Of a DNA stretch of 64,000 bases, positions 35,757 through 45,672 are shown piece after piece (position 1 is the stretch's first letter; every line of letters starts with the position of its first letter). The notes below the pieces were generated by a model. It was not told the origin of the DNA, did no database searches, and saw nothing but the letters and a program-made list of their open reading frames with translations. The DNA lies in assembly GCF_900188165.1 (NCBI RefSeq), contig NZ_FZOS01000001.1:186001-250000 (forward strand), in the 5' to 3' direction. Origin of the DNA: Edaphosphingomonas laterariae (GTDB taxonomy: Bacteria > Pseudomonadota > Alphaproteobacteria > Sphingomonadales > Sphingomonadaceae). A program made the translations under genes and the position numbers.

Positions 35757-37117
35757 GACGCCAGCAAGCGTTGCAGCACAACATGATAGCGCGCAACCAC
35801 CGCCGCGCGCGCCTTGTGCCGGCCGCCCGCCACCATCTGCCTGCCGCCGCGCCAGACGCCATCGATCGCCGATCGCCCGGCCGCAAAGATGAAGCTGTCG
35901 AGTAGGCTTGCATCCGATCGCCCGCACAGCGCCGGGTGATCGCCATCGAGCGACACCCAGTCCGCCGGCATGCCGACCGCCAGCCCCATCGCTGCGCCGA
36001 GCGCCCGCGCGCCGCCGTGCAAGGCGTCGGCGAAGATCCTATCGCCAACCACCTCCCCTTCACCCGCAAGCACGTTGCGCCCGCGATGGTGGAGGCGCTG
36101 GCCATATTCCAGCAGCCGCAGTTCGTCGGCCATGTCGATCGCCACGTTGGAATCGGTGCCGATCCCCCACGCGCCACCAAGGCCACGAAAGGTCACCGCA
36201 GGAAACAAGCCATCGCCCAGATCGGCCTCGGTAATCGGGCAAAGCCCCGCCACCGCGCCGGACGATGCCAGCCGCCCCACTTCCGCATCGTCAAGGTGGG
36301 TGGCGTGGACGAGGCACCAGTTAGGATCCACCGGCGCATTATCCAGCAGCCACTGCACCGGCCGGCTACCGCTCCACGCCAGGCAATCCTCCACCTCGCG
36401 GGTCTGTTCGGCGATATGGATGTGGATCGGGTTGGCGGCGGCCAGCGGCAGGATCGCGTCTAATTGCTCCGGCGTCACCGCACGCAGGCTGTGCGGCGCA
36501 ATGCCGACGACCGCGCCATCAATGCCGGCGAGTGCGGCCCGGCTCGCCTCGATCAGGCGGGCATAGCCGTCGACGGACGAAAGGAAGCGGCGCTGCCCCT
36601 CCCCGGCCGGCTGCCCCCCAAAGCCGCCTTGCGCGTAGAAAACTGGCAACATCGTAAGGCCGATACCCGCGACATTGGCGGCGGCGGCCACCCGCTCCGC
36701 CATTTCAGCAGGGTTGGCATAGCCCCGGCCATCGAGATCATGGTGGAGATAATGGAACTCGCCGACGCGCGCGTAACCAGCCTCGACCATTTCGACATAA
36801 GCGAGCGCGGCAAGCGCCTCGAGATCGTCGGGCGTCAGTTGCCCGACGAACCGGTACATCAGGTCCCGCCATGTCCAGAAGCTGTCGTCACCCGCGCCGC
36901 GCAGGCCGGTGAGGCCCGCCATGGCGCGCTGGAACGCGTGGCTGTGAAGATTGCCCATGGCCGGGATGCCGATGGCGATTCGCACGTCGGACGCATCAGC
37001 CGACACGGCCTGCTCGATCGTGGAAATCCGCCCCGCCGCGACTGAAATGCGAACATTCCTCGCCCAGCCATCGGCCAACCGGACGGAAGCAAAATGAAAG
37101 GTGGACGGTTCAACCAC
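35753..37117 (-). CDS. hutF: Formimidoylglutamate deiminase
   Basis: Amidohydrolase of 454 residues converting N-formimidoylglutamate to N-formylglutamate and ammonia. Metal-site motifs are GNLHSHAFQRAM (first His pair), then His residues in HIHIAEQ, LVHATHLDDAE and the late Asp in WGIGTDSNV. It starts at GTG 37117, with GGGAG 8 bases upstream. Its presence with hutG defines the five-step route, in contrast to the direct HutG formimidase route. Confidence 0.93.
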   Translation of the reverse strand: MVEPSTFHFASVRLADGWARNVRISVAAGRISTIEQAVSADASDVRIAIGIPAMGNLHSHAFQRAMAGLTGLRGAGDDSFWTWRDLMYRFVGQLTPDDLEALAALAYVEMVEAGYARVGEFHYLHHDLDGRGYANPAEMAERVAAAANVAGIGLTMLPVFYAQGGFGGQPAGEGQRRFLSSVDGYARLIEASRAALAGIDGAVVGIAPHSLRAVTPEQLDAILPLAAANPIHIHIAEQTREVEDCLAWSGSRPVQWLLDNAPVDPNWCLVHATHLDDAEVGRLASSGAVAGLCPITEADLGDGLFPAVTFRGLGGAWGIGTDSNVAIDMADELRLLEYGQRLHHRGRNVLAGEGEVVGDRIFADALHGGARALGAAMGLAVGMPADWVSLDGDHPALCGRSDASLLDSFIFAAGRSAIDGVWRGGRQMVAGGRHKARAAVVARYHVVLQRLLAS

Positions 37118-37142
37118 TGGACAGGCTCCCTCGTTCGTGAAT

Positions 37143-37154
37143 ATGTATAGACAT
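37143..37154. promoter_or_regulatory. HutC operator between hutF and hutI
   Basis: The core GTATAGAC (37145-37152) fits exactly the GT-N-TA-N-AC consensus known for HutC-subfamily GntR regulators, inside the imperfect inverted repeat ATGTATAGACAT. It lies 26 bases upstream of hutF and about 29 bases before hutI, so one site could repress both divergent transcripts. Confidence 0.75.
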
Positions 37155-37182
37155 TATTCAACGAGGACGGAAGGAGGTGAAT

Positions 37183-38391
37183 GTGGCGCATTGCGATCGC
37201 ATCTGGCGGAATGCTCGCCTCGCCACATTCGCGCCCGACCGCCCCGGCATCGGCGAGGTCGACAACGGCATCGTGGCGGCGAAGGACGGCCTGATCGTCT
37301 ATGCCGGCCCGGCGGGCGATGCGCCTGCGCTGGACGCCGCCGATATCGTCGATTGCGGCGGCCGCTGGATCACCCCGGGCCTGATCGATTGCCACACCCA
37401 CCTCGTCCATGGGGGGGATCGCGCCCACGAGTTCGAACTGCGGCTCGCAGGCGCGAGCTATGAGGAAATCGCGCGCGCTGGCGGCGGCATCGTCTCCACC
37501 ATGCGGGCCACCCGCGCCGCGACGGAAGCCGAACTGGTGGCGGCCGCCCTGCCCCGGCTCGATGCCCTGATCGCCGAAGGCGTCACGACCGTCGAAATCA
37601 AGTCGGGCTACGGTCTCGCCCTCGACCACGAGATCAAGCAATTGCGTGCCGGCCGCAGGCTCGGCCGCGAACGGCCCGTAACCGTCGCCACCACCTTCCT
37701 CGGCGCGCACGCGCTGCCGCCGGAATATGCCGACGATGCCGACGCCTATATCCAGACCGTGGCTGACGAGATGATCCCGGCCATCGCGGCGGAAGGGCTG
37801 GCCGACGCCGTTGACGCCTTTTGCGAAGGGATCGGCTTCTCGCCCGCGCAGGTCGATCGCATCTTCTCCGCGGCGCGTGCCCACGGCCTGCCGGTGAAGT
37901 TGCACGCCGAGCAGTTATCCAATCTTCACGGTGCCGCATTGGCGGCAAGCTTCGGCGCGCTCTCCGCCGACCATCTCGAATTCCTCGATATGGACGGCAT
38001 CGCCGCCATGGCGCGCGCCGGCACCACCGCCGTGCTGCTGCCCGGCGCCTATTATTTCGTGCGCGAGACGAAACTGCCGCCCGTTGAGGCGCTGCGCGCG
38101 GCGCGCGTCCCCATCGCGCTGGCGACCGACTGCAATCCCGGCACGTCGCCGCTCACGTCACCCCTGCTGGTGATGAACATGGCGGCAACCCTGTTCCGGC
38201 TGACCGTGCCGGAATGCCTGGCGGGCATGACGCGCGAAGCGGCCCGGGCGCTGGGGATGCTGGATCGCGCGGGAACACTCGAGGCCGGCAAACGCTGCGA
38301 TCTCGCCATCTGGGATGTCGAGCGGCTTGCCGAACTGGTTTATCGCATGGGGTTCAATCCGCTCCATGCCCGTATCTGGAGTGGTCGATGA
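37183..38391 (+). CDS. hutI: Imidazolonepropionase
   Basis: Metal amidohydrolase of 402 residues that opens the imidazolone ring to give formimidoylglutamate (third step of histidine breakdown). GTG 37183 is chosen because AAGGAGG ends 5 bases before it; GTG 37177 would overlap that site. Metal ligands are in [10 protein letters not shown], the Lys-containing [14 protein letters not shown] and TDCNPGTSP. The stop overlaps the hutH start (ATGA). Confidence 0.94.
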   Translation: MAHCDRIWRNARLATFAPDRPGIGEVDNGIVAAKDGLIVYAGPAGDAPALDAADIVDCGGRWITPGLIDCHTHLVHGGDRAHEFELRLAGASYEEIARAGGGIVSTMRATRAATEAELVAAALPRLDALIAEGVTTVEIKSGYGLALDHEIKQLRAGRRLGRERPVTVATTFLGAHALPPEYADDADAYIQTVADEMIPAIAAEGLADAVDAFCEGIGFSPAQVDRIFSAARAHGLPVKLHAEQLSNLHGAALAASFGALSADHLEFLDMDGIAAMARAGTTAVLLPGAYYFVRETKLPPVEALRAARVPIALATDCNPGTSPLTSPLLVMNMAATLFRLTVPECLAGMTREAARALGMLDRAGTLEAGKRCDLAIWDVERLAELVYRMGFNPLHARIWSGR

Positions 38392-39911
38392 CCGAAATTA
38401 CCCTGAAGGCCGGTGAAGCGACGCTCGCCGACTGGCGCGCCATCTATCTGGGGACGAACGCCCGTCTCGACGCATCGACCGCGCTGGCCATCGCGGCCAG
38501 CGCAGCCGCGATCGAACGCATCCTCGCCCGTGGCAAGCCAGTCTATGGCATCAATACCGGCTTCGGAAAGCTCGCCAGCGTCAAGATCGAGGCAGAAGAC
38601 CTCGCCACGCTCCAACGCAACATCGTCCTCAGCCACGCCGCCGGCGTCGGTGATCCGATGCCCGTGCCGATTGCCCGCCTGATGATGGCGCTGAAGCTAG
38701 CCAGCTTCGCCCATGGCGCATCGGGCGTGCGGCCCGAAACCGTGGCTATGCTGGAAGCCATGCTCGCCAAGGGCCTGACGCCGGTCGTGCCGGCGCAGGG
38801 TTCCGTCGGCGCGAGCGGCGATCTCGCGCCGCTGTCGCACATGGCGGCCGCGATGATCGGCGTGGGCGACATGTTCGTCGCCGGCGATCGCGTTCCGGCC
38901 GCCGAGGCGCTGGCCAAAGCGGGGCTCGCACCGCTGACGCTCGGCCCCAAGGAAGGCCTCGCCCTGCTCAACGGCACGCAATTCTCCACCGCCAACGCCC
39001 TTGCCGGGCTGTTCGAAGCGGAAAAGCTGTTCCGCACCGCGCTCGTCACCGGCGCGCTGTCGACGGAAGCCGCCAAGGGATCGGACGCCCCGTTCGATGC
39101 CCGCATCCACCAGTTGCGCCGTCACGCCGGCCAGATCGCGGTGGGCGACGCGCTTCGCGGGCTGATGGCCGGTTCCGCCATCCGCGCATCGCACCTTGAA
39201 GGCGATGCACGCGTGCAGGACCCCTATTGCCTGCGCTGCCAGCCGCAGGTGATGGGCGCCGTGCTCGATCTCCTGCGCCAGGCCGGGCACACGCTCGCCA
39301 CCGAAGCCAACGGCGTGTCCGACAACCCGTTGATCTTCGCTGATACCGACGAGGCGCTTTCGGGCGGCAACTTCCATGCCGAGCCGGTCGCCTTCGCCGC
39401 CGACATGATCGCGATGGCGATTTGCGAAATCGGCTCCATCGCGGAACGGCGCATCGCCATGCTGGTCGATCCCGCCTTGTCGGGCCTGCCCGCCTTCCTG
39501 ACGCCGTTGCCGGGGCTCAACTCCGGCTTCATGATCCCGCAGGTGACGGCAGCCGCGCTGGTTTCGGAAAACAAGCAGCGCGCTTATCCGGCAAGCGTCG
39601 ATTCCATCCCGACATCGGCCAATCAGGAAGACCATGTGTCGATGGCCGCACACGGCGCGCGCAGGCTGGCAGCGATGGCCGAAAATGCGCGCGGCGTGTT
39701 GGCGATCGAATATCTCGCCGCCGCGCAGGGCTGCGATTTCCATGCGCCGCTGCAATCCAGCGACGTGCTCGAAAGCGCCCGCGCCCTGCTCCGCGCCAAG
39801 GTGCCGACGCTGGGCGAAGACCGGCATTTCCACCCTGATATCGCGGCGGCGGCAGATCTGATCAGCGCAGGCCAGGTCGCGGCGCTTGCCGATCTCCCGG
39901 GCATCGCATGA
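38388..39911 (+). CDS. hutH: Histidine ammonia-lyase
   Basis: First enzyme of the pathway, removing ammonia from histidine to give urocanate; 507 residues. The self-formed MIO cofactor comes from Ala142-Ser143-Gly144 in [14 protein letters not shown]. Other active-site segments are [10 protein letters not shown], the [12 protein letters not shown] type motif (here [15 protein letters not shown]), and [17 protein letters not shown]. The open frame continues upstream inside hutI, but ATG 38388 overlaps the hutI stop and matches family length. Confidence 0.96.
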   Translation: MTEITLKAGEATLADWRAIYLGTNARLDASTALAIAASAAAIERILARGKPVYGINTGFGKLASVKIEAEDLATLQRNIVLSHAAGVGDPMPVPIARLMMALKLASFAHGASGVRPETVAMLEAMLAKGLTPVVPAQGSVGASGDLAPLSHMAAAMIGVGDMFVAGDRVPAAEALAKAGLAPLTLGPKEGLALLNGTQFSTANALAGLFEAEKLFRTALVTGALSTEAAKGSDAPFDARIHQLRRHAGQIAVGDALRGLMAGSAIRASHLEGDARVQDPYCLRCQPQVMGAVLDLLRQAGHTLATEANGVSDNPLIFADTDEALSGGNFHAEPVAFAADMIAMAICEIGSIAERRIAMLVDPALSGLPAFLTPLPGLNSGFMIPQVTAAALVSENKQRAYPASVDSIPTSANQEDHVSMAAHGARRLAAMAENARGVLAIEYLAAAQGCDFHAPLQSSDVLESARALLRAKVPTLGEDRHFHPDIAAAADLISAGQVAALADLPGIA

Positions 39912-40726
39912 ACGACTGGCTTGAAATCCACCGTGGCACGGCGCCGCTGATCGTCAGCTTCCCGCACACGGGAACCGACATTCCGACGGCGATCGAAGCA
40001 GGGCTGGCCGATCCGTGGCTGGCCCGCAAGGACGCCGACTGGTGGATCCACAAGCTCTATGCCTTCGCGGCGGATCTTGGGGCGACCCTGATCCGCACGC
40101 CCTATTCCCGCACGGTGATCGACGTGAACCGCGATCCATCGGGCGTGTCGCTCTATCCCGGCCAGGCCACCACCGGGCTTTGCCCGGTCGAAACCTTCGA
40201 TGGCGAGGCGCTCTATGCGGGTGCGGCGCCAAACGCGGAAGAGATCGCGCGCCGCCGCAGCCTCTATTTCGATCCCTATCATGCGGCCATCGGGGAAGAG
40301 ATTGCCCGGCTGCGTCATCTGCATCCCACCATCGTGCTGTATGACGCGCATTCGATCCGCAGCCATGTGCCCCGGCTTTTCGACGGCGAACTGCCGCAAT
40401 TCAACATCGGCACCAATGGCGGAACCACCTGCGCCGATGCGCTGACCTCCGCCATCGAGGCCGCGTGCGACGCATCCGCATTCAGCCGCGTGACCAACGG
40501 CCGTTTTCGCGGCGGCTGGATCACCCGGCATTACGGCCAGCCGGAACGGGGCGTCCACGCGATCCAGATGGAACTCGCCTGTCGCGGCTATATCGACGAA
40601 CCCGCATCGCCCTTCACGCCCGCCAACTGGCCGACGCCGTTCGACGCTACCCGCGCCGAGCCGCTTGTCCGCACGCTTCAGGCCGTGCTCGCCGCCGCCA
40701 TCGCTTTCGCCAAGGAACAGAAATGA
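39908..40726 (+). CDS. hutG: N-formylglutamate deformylase
   Basis: Zinc hydrolase of 272 residues yielding glutamate and formate from N-formylglutamate, the final step of the five-step route. The N-terminal [12 protein letters not shown] and YDAHSI motifs hold metal ligands, and [10 protein letters not shown] is a family signature. The start overlaps the hutH stop and the end overlaps the hutU start, as in a tightly coupled operon. Confidence 0.93.
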   Translation: MNDWLEIHRGTAPLIVSFPHTGTDIPTAIEAGLADPWLARKDADWWIHKLYAFAADLGATLIRTPYSRTVIDVNRDPSGVSLYPGQATTGLCPVETFDGEALYAGAAPNAEEIARRRSLYFDPYHAAIGEEIARLRHLHPTIVLYDAHSIRSHVPRLFDGELPQFNIGTNGGTTCADALTSAIEAACDASAFSRVTNGRFRGGWITRHYGQPERGVHAIQMELACRGYIDEPASPFTPANWPTPFDATRAEPLVRTLQAVLAAAIAFAKEQK

Positions 40727-42387
40727 CCCGTATCGACAATAGCCGCGTCATCCGCCCCGCGACGGGCACCGAATTATCCGCCAAGAGCTGGCTCACCGAA
40801 GCCGCGCTGCGGATGCTGATGAACAATCTGCACCCCGACGTGGCGGAACGGCCCGAAGAACTGGTCGTCTATGGCGGCATCGGCCGTGCGGCGCGCGACT
40901 GGGAAAGCTATGACCGCATCGTCGAGACGCTGAAGCGGCTTGAGGACGATCAGACCTTGCTCGTCCAGTCGGGCAAGCCGGTCGGCGTGTTCCGCACCCA
41001 CACCGATGCACCGCGCGTTCTGCTCGCCAATTCGAACCTTGTGCCGCATTGGGCGAATTGGGAACATTTCCACGAGCTCGATCGCAAGGGTTTGGCCATG
41101 TACGGCCAGATGACGGCCGGTTCGTGGATCTATATCGGCAGCCAGGGCATCGTTCAGGGCACCTACGAAACCTTCGTCGAAATGGGGCGTCAGCATCATG
41201 GCGGCAGCCTCGCCGGCAAATGGCTGCTGACGGCCGGCCTTGGCGGGATGGGCGGCGCGCAGCCGCTGGCAGCGGTGATGGCCGGCGCGTCCTGCCTGGC
41301 CATCGAGTGCCAGCCTTCGCGCATCGAGATGCGGCTGCGCACCGGCTATCTCGATCATGCCGCCACGACGATCGAGGAAGCGATGGCGATCATCGACAAG
41401 GCCTGCGCCGAGAAGAAGGCCGTTTCGGTCGGCCTGCTCGGCAACGCGGCCGAGATCCTGCCAGAGCTTTATCGCCGTGGCATCCGCCCCGATCTCCTCA
41501 CAGATCAGACGTCGGCGCATGATCCGGTGAACGGCTATCTGCCCGCCGGATGGACGCTGGAACAATGGGCCGAAGGGCGCGAGCGCGATCCGGCCGGTGT
41601 GGCGGCGGCCGCCAAGCAATCCATGGCCACCCATGTCCGCGCGATGCTCGACTTCCAGGCCGCCGGCGTACCGACCGTCGACTATGGCAACAATATCCGT
41701 CAGATGGCGCTCGAAACCGGCGTCGCCAACGCCTTCGACTTCCCGGGCTTCGTGCCCGCTTATATCCGGCCGCTTTTCTGCCGTGGCATCGGGCCGTTCC
41801 GCTGGGCCGCGCTGTCGGGCGATCCCGAGGATATCTACAAGACCGACGCCAAGGTGAAGGAACTGTTGCCCGACAACACCCACCTCCACAACTGGCTCGA
41901 CATGGCGCGTGAACGCATCCACTTCCAGGGCCTGCCGGCGCGCATCTGCTGGGTTGGGCTGGGCGATCGCCACCGCCTCGGCCTTGCGTTCAACGAGATG
42001 GTGGCCAAGGGCGAGTTGAAGGCACCGGTCGTCATCGGCCGCGATCATCTCGACAGCGGTTCGGTCGCCAGCCCCAATCGCGAGACGGAAGCGATGGCCG
42101 ATGGTTCGGATGCCGTTTCGGACTGGCCGCTCCTCAACGCGCTGCTCAACACCGCGTCAGGCGCCACCTGGGTCTCGCTCCACCATGGCGGCGGCGTGGG
42201 CATGGGCTTTTCGCAGCATTCGGGCATGGTGATCGTCGCCGACGGCAGCGAAGCCGCCGCCAAGCGGCTGGAACGCGTGCTGTGGAACGATCCCGCCACC
42301 GGCGTGATGCGCCACGCCGACGCCGGTTACGACATCGCGAAGGATTGCGCGCGTGAGAAGGGGCTGGATCTGCCCAGCGTCTTTTAA
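40723..42387 (+). CDS. hutU: Urocanate hydratase
   Basis: NAD-dependent second enzyme of the pathway, urocanate to imidazolonepropionate, 554 residues (normal length). Family marks are [45 protein letters not shown] and [22 protein letters not shown] near the end. ATG 40723 overlaps the hutG stop; the open frame upstream within hutG is a shadow. The stop is immediately next to the convergent DUF423 gene. Confidence 0.96.
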   Translation: MTRIDNSRVIRPATGTELSAKSWLTEAALRMLMNNLHPDVAERPEELVVYGGIGRAARDWESYDRIVETLKRLEDDQTLLVQSGKPVGVFRTHTDAPRVLLANSNLVPHWANWEHFHELDRKGLAMYGQMTAGSWIYIGSQGIVQGTYETFVEMGRQHHGGSLAGKWLLTAGLGGMGGAQPLAAVMAGASCLAIECQPSRIEMRLRTGYLDHAATTIEEAMAIIDKACAEKKAVSVGLLGNAAEILPELYRRGIRPDLLTDQTSAHDPVNGYLPAGWTLEQWAEGRERDPAGVAAAAKQSMATHVRAMLDFQAAGVPTVDYGNNIRQMALETGVANAFDFPGFVPAYIRPLFCRGIGPFRWAALSGDPEDIYKTDAKVKELLPDNTHLHNWLDMARERIHFQGLPARICWVGLGDRHRLGLAFNEMVAKGELKAPVVIGRDHLDSGSVASPNRETEAMADGSDAVSDWPLLNALLNTASGATWVSLHHGGGVGMGFSQHSGMVIVADGSEAAAKRLERVLWNDPATGVMRHADAGYDIAKDCAREKGLDLPSVF

Positions 42388-42732
42388 CTAGCGGCGAAGG
42401 GCGATGATCGCGAGCAGCAGCCAACCGCCGATCATCGCCAGCCCGCCCAGCGGCGTCACCGCGCCCAGCCAGCGTGGCGCGCCGAGCGCCATGGCATAGA
42501 GCGTTCCGGCGAAGACCAGCGCGCCCAGCAGCATCAGCAAAGCCGGGCCACGGCCGCGCGGCATGGCCAACACCGCCAGCGCGGCGGCGGCATGCACCAT
42601 CTGATAAGTGGCGCCGGTCCGCAGCCATTCGGCCGCCTTGCCCGTTGCGCCATGGGCGCCGAACGCGCCCGCCGTTACCGCCAGCGCGCCCGAAAGCGCC
42701 GCCAGCACCGCCACCATACCCGGCCGCTTCAT
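42388..42732 (-). CDS. DUF423 family membrane protein
   Basis: 114-residue inner-membrane protein with four hydrophobic helices of the DUF423 (YgdD/TMEM256-like) family: GAFGAHG near residue 23, YQMVHAAAAL and FAGTLYAMAL. The function is unknown. The start overlaps the stop of the Kef-type antiporter (ATGA), and the gene ends at the base next to the hutU stop. Confidence 0.9.
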   Translation of the reverse strand: MKRPGMVAVLAALSGALAVTAGAFGAHGATGKAAEWLRTGATYQMVHAAAALAVLAMPRGRGPALLMLLGALVFAGTLYAMALGAPRWLGAVTPLGGLAMIGGWLLLAIIALRR

Positions 42733-44504
42733 TTGCCCCCCATACCCTCCAACGGATTGCCCGGCCGGAACATCATTTCCTTGGCCGTGTGAAGATCGCC
42801 CGATTTGCTCTGCAATTCCAGGCGAATGGCATCGCGCTCGCGATACTCGTGCTCGATGCGGTCAATTTCCTCGGCGGTTACGCCCATCGCATCCAGCGCC
42901 TTCCGCCCCATCAGCACGGCGGATTCGAACATCTCCCGGACCGTGGCGGCGATATCGAGGCCATCGAGCCGGATCAAAGATTGCCGGTCATAAGCGCGCA
43001 CCAGGATCGCAGCCTGCGGGAAGGTCGTCATCACCGATCGCAGCCCATCCTTGTCGAGCTGCCGGTCGTCGATGCAGAAGATGATCGTCCGCGCTTTTTC
43101 TCCGCCCGCCTGCCGCAGTAGATCGAGCCTGCGGCCGTCGCCATAATAGACCATCATGCCAAAGCTGGAGCTGCGCTCGATCGTCGACGGCGCATTGTCG
43201 ATCAGCGTCACGTCGCACCCGCGCGCCATCAGCATCTGGGCCACCGTTTGCCCGAAGCGGCCATAGCCGACGACGATCGCCGTGCCCTCCGGGCGCTCGC
43301 TCGGCCCTTCCAGATCGTCGCGAACCACCGGCCGCTCCTCGGTAAAGCGGCGTGACAATTTCATCAGGAAGGGCGTGGACGCCATCGATATCGTCACCAC
43401 CGCGCCAAACAGGCTTGCCGCCTCCGGCGCGATCAGCTGCGCTTCCGCCGCCTGCGCGAACAGCACGAAACCGAATTCACCCCCCTGGCTCAACAGCAGT
43501 CCCAGCGCGATCGACCGGCGTGTCGTCAGGCCGAAAAGCCGTGCGAGCACGAAGATCACACCCGCCTTGATCGCCACCACGGCGGCGGCGAGCGACAGGA
43601 CGAACAAGGGCCGCGTCGCCACCGCGTTCAGATCCAGCATCATGCCCACGGCGAGGAAGAACAGCCCCAGCAGGATCGTGCGAAACGGTTCGATGTCCGC
43701 TTCCAGTTCGTGCCTGTAGGGCGAATCCGCCAGCATCATGCCGGCGACGAAGGCACCCAGCGCGGTGGAAAGGTGGAGCGCCTCCATCACGGCAGCCGCC
43801 ATGATGACGGTGAACAGGCCGGCCGCCACAAACAACTCGCGCTCGCCCAATCCCCCGATCAGGCGGAATAGCGGATTGATGATGAAGCGGCCCGCCAGCA
43901 CCAGCCCGACGATCGCCGCCACGGTATAGACCGCCATGAGCCAGCCGGGCGGTGCCGAAGGATCGGCCGGCGCACGCGACAGGGCGGCGATGATCGTGAT
44001 CAGCGGAACGATCGACAGATCCTGAAACAACAGGATCGAAAAGCTCTTTTCGCCAAAGGGCGTGTTCAGCCGGCCCGCCGAACGGAGCATCGGCAACACC
44101 TGTGCCGTCGACGACAATGCGAGCGGCAGGCCAAGCGCGATCGCGGCCGCCGGCGTGAAGCCCGTGGTCACCCATAGGAACGCCGCCAAGGCCACCCCGC
44201 ACAGCACGACCTGCGAGAACCCCAGGCCGAAAATGTCGCGGCGCAAACGGATCAGTCGGCTCGGATGCAGATCCATGCCCACAATGAAGAGCAGCAGCAC
44301 GATGCCGAGTTCGGCAATACCGAGCTTGCTTTCCGCATCGCCGACCAGCCCCAGCCCCTGCGGACCGATCAGCGCGCCCGCCACCAGATAGCCGAGCACG
44401 GCACCGAGACCCAGGCGGCGAAAGGCGATGACCAGCACGAGCGCCGCGCCGAGCAGGATGACGCCATCCTTCAACAGCAGCGTGGTGACATGTTCCTCGT
44501 TCAT
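42729..44504 (-). CDS. Kef-type K+/H+ antiporter (CPA2 family)
   Basis: 591-residue protein from ATG 44504; an upstream extension to 44621 overlaps the scaffold gene and is unlikely. The membrane half (about 1-385) has 12-13 helices with GYLVAGALIGPQGLGL and LLFIVGMDLHP of the Kef/CPA2 group. A TrkA-N (RCK) nucleotide-binding domain follows at about 410-525 (IVVGYGRFGQTVAQML, then LIDNAP), and a short regulatory tail ends it. It likely exports potassium under electrophile or other stress. No KefF/KefG partner is adjacent. It overlaps genes on both sides by 4 bases. Confidence 0.9.
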   Translation of the reverse strand: MNEEHVTTLLLKDGVILLGAALVLVIAFRRLGLGAVLGYLVAGALIGPQGLGLVGDAESKLGIAELGIVLLLFIVGMDLHPSRLIRLRRDIFGLGFSQVVLCGVALAAFLWVTTGFTPAAAIALGLPLALSSTAQVLPMLRSAGRLNTPFGEKSFSILLFQDLSIVPLITIIAALSRAPADPSAPPGWLMAVYTVAAIVGLVLAGRFIINPLFRLIGGLGERELFVAAGLFTVIMAAAVMEALHLSTALGAFVAGMMLADSPYRHELEADIEPFRTILLGLFFLAVGMMLDLNAVATRPLFVLSLAAAVVAIKAGVIFVLARLFGLTTRRSIALGLLLSQGGEFGFVLFAQAAEAQLIAPEAASLFGAVVTISMASTPFLMKLSRRFTEERPVVRDDLEGPSERPEGTAIVVGYGRFGQTVAQMLMARGCDVTLIDNAPSTIERSSSFGMMVYYGDGRRLDLLRQAGGEKARTIIFCIDDRQLDKDGLRSVMTTFPQAAILVRAYDRQSLIRLDGLDIAATVREMFESAVLMGRKALDAMGVTAEEIDRIEHEYRERDAIRLELQSKSGDLHTAKEMMFRPGNPLEGMGGK

Positions 44505-44944
44505 GCGGCGATCGCCACGGCGCGCGCAGCGGCTTCGGCCACGGCTTCGAAGGCAAGTCGGATCGAGGCATGGCGCGCCGTGTGCGGGCGCGCGGGGGCG
44601 AAGATCATAAGGCCTGGCCATGCGCCGGGATCATCACGCTCCCCGGCCAGAAACGCGGCCAGCGCATCGCGCGCATCGGCCAGTTCGCCGGCGGTGCGCC
44701 CCACGGCATGCCCCGCCATCAGGGCAGCCGATGCCTGGCCCAACGCGCAGGCGCGCACCTCCTGCCCCAGTGCGAGCACGCGGCCATCGGCACCCATCAC
44801 GACATCGACGGTAACGCGGCTACCGCACACGGGGGATCGCTTCTCGATACTGGCCTGCGGCTCGGAAAGCCGCTGCTGATGGGGGATCGCGGTTGCCAAC
44901 CGCAGGATTTCGCTATTGTAGAGCGCGCCGGACATAGCATCCAT
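44501..44944 (-). CDS. IscU/NifU-like iron-sulfur scaffold family protein
   Basis: 147-residue protein of the NifU N-terminal / IscU fold. The first cysteine lies in SPVCGSRVTV and the second in VRACALGQASAALM, matching ligand positions of IscU. The usual third Cys position near the C-terminus reads RHASIRLAFEAV, with Ala instead of Cys. It may be a degenerate scaffold or carrier, as in some alphaproteobacterial homologues. The start may be ATG 44944 or 44935. It leads a three-gene overlapping chain with the Kef antiporter and DUF423. Confidence 0.78.
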   Translation of the reverse strand: MDAMSGALYNSEILRLATAIPHQQRLSEPQASIEKRSPVCGSRVTVDVVMGADGRVLALGQEVRACALGQASAALMAGHAVGRTAGELADARDALAAFLAGERDDPGAWPGLMIFAPARPHTARHASIRLAFEAVAEAAARAVAIAA

Positions 44945-44973
44945 TTAGGCGCCGAAATGCGCCAGCAACACCC

Positions 44974-45495
44974 CTATTCGCCCGCCGCCTCCGGCTCCTT
45001 CGCCCGCATTTCGACGAAATCGACGATCGCGCGGCTGCTGGCATTCATCAGCGGGAAGGTGCGCGACGCCCTCAACCATTCCGGCCGCTCGGCCGAAGGC
45101 CCGTACCAGACGTCGCTGGCGAGATTGACCGCGAGGAAGATCAGTGCGGAGAGGATCAGGCCTTTGACGCCGCCAAAGCCAAAGCCGAGAACGCGATCCA
45201 CCGGCCCCAGCACCGATTGCCGCATCTGCCGCCCCATGCGCGCCGCAAGCAGTTTTCCGGCCACGAACACAAGGATGAAGATCAGCGCAAACGCCAGCAC
45301 CGCCGCGCCCATCTGCGTGCCCACGGGGCCGGCAAGCGCCGCCGTAACCGGATCATGGCCGAACTTGACCGCAAGGATCGCCGCAACCCACGCGAATAAC
45401 GACAGCATCTCCGCCGTGAAGCCCCGATAGGCCCCCATCAGGGCGCCACCACCCATCAGGAGCAGCACGACGATATCCAGCGCGGTGAGATTCAT
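44974..45495 (-). CDS. cvpA: CvpA family membrane protein
   Basis: 173-residue inner-membrane protein with four helices, related to CvpA (needed for colicin V production in E. coli and linked to envelope and bile-salt tolerance). The N-terminal LDIVVLLLMGGGALMGAYRGF and the DRVLGFGFGGVKGLILSALIF segment are family marks. The ending is acidic and soluble. It lies 29 bases upstream of the scaffold gene on the same strand. Confidence 0.87.
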   Translation of the reverse strand: MNLTALDIVVLLLMGGGALMGAYRGFTAEMLSLFAWVAAILAVKFGHDPVTAALAGPVGTQMGAAVLAFALIFILVFVAGKLLAARMGRQMRQSVLGPVDRVLGFGFGGVKGLILSALIFLAVNLASDVWYGPSAERPEWLRASRTFPLMNASSRAIVDFVEMRAKEPEAAGE

Positions 45496-45672
45496 GCGAG
45501 CTTGCTAGAGCACAATGCTCCGCGGGGAAATATGGGTCGTTCGCACAAGGCCCTGTCCCCGGCGCCCGCCCTTATCCGCCCCCTCTCAGGGTATCCCCCG
45601 ATATGCCGCCCGGCTGCCCCGCCCCTAACATTCCGGAATCGCACATTTGCCCATCCATCACAGGAGCCCCCC

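Noticed and set aside
36859-37905. 348-codon minus-strand open frame across the hutF/hutI start region
   Set aside because: It would run through the divergent hut promoter and HutC site and is opposite hutI.
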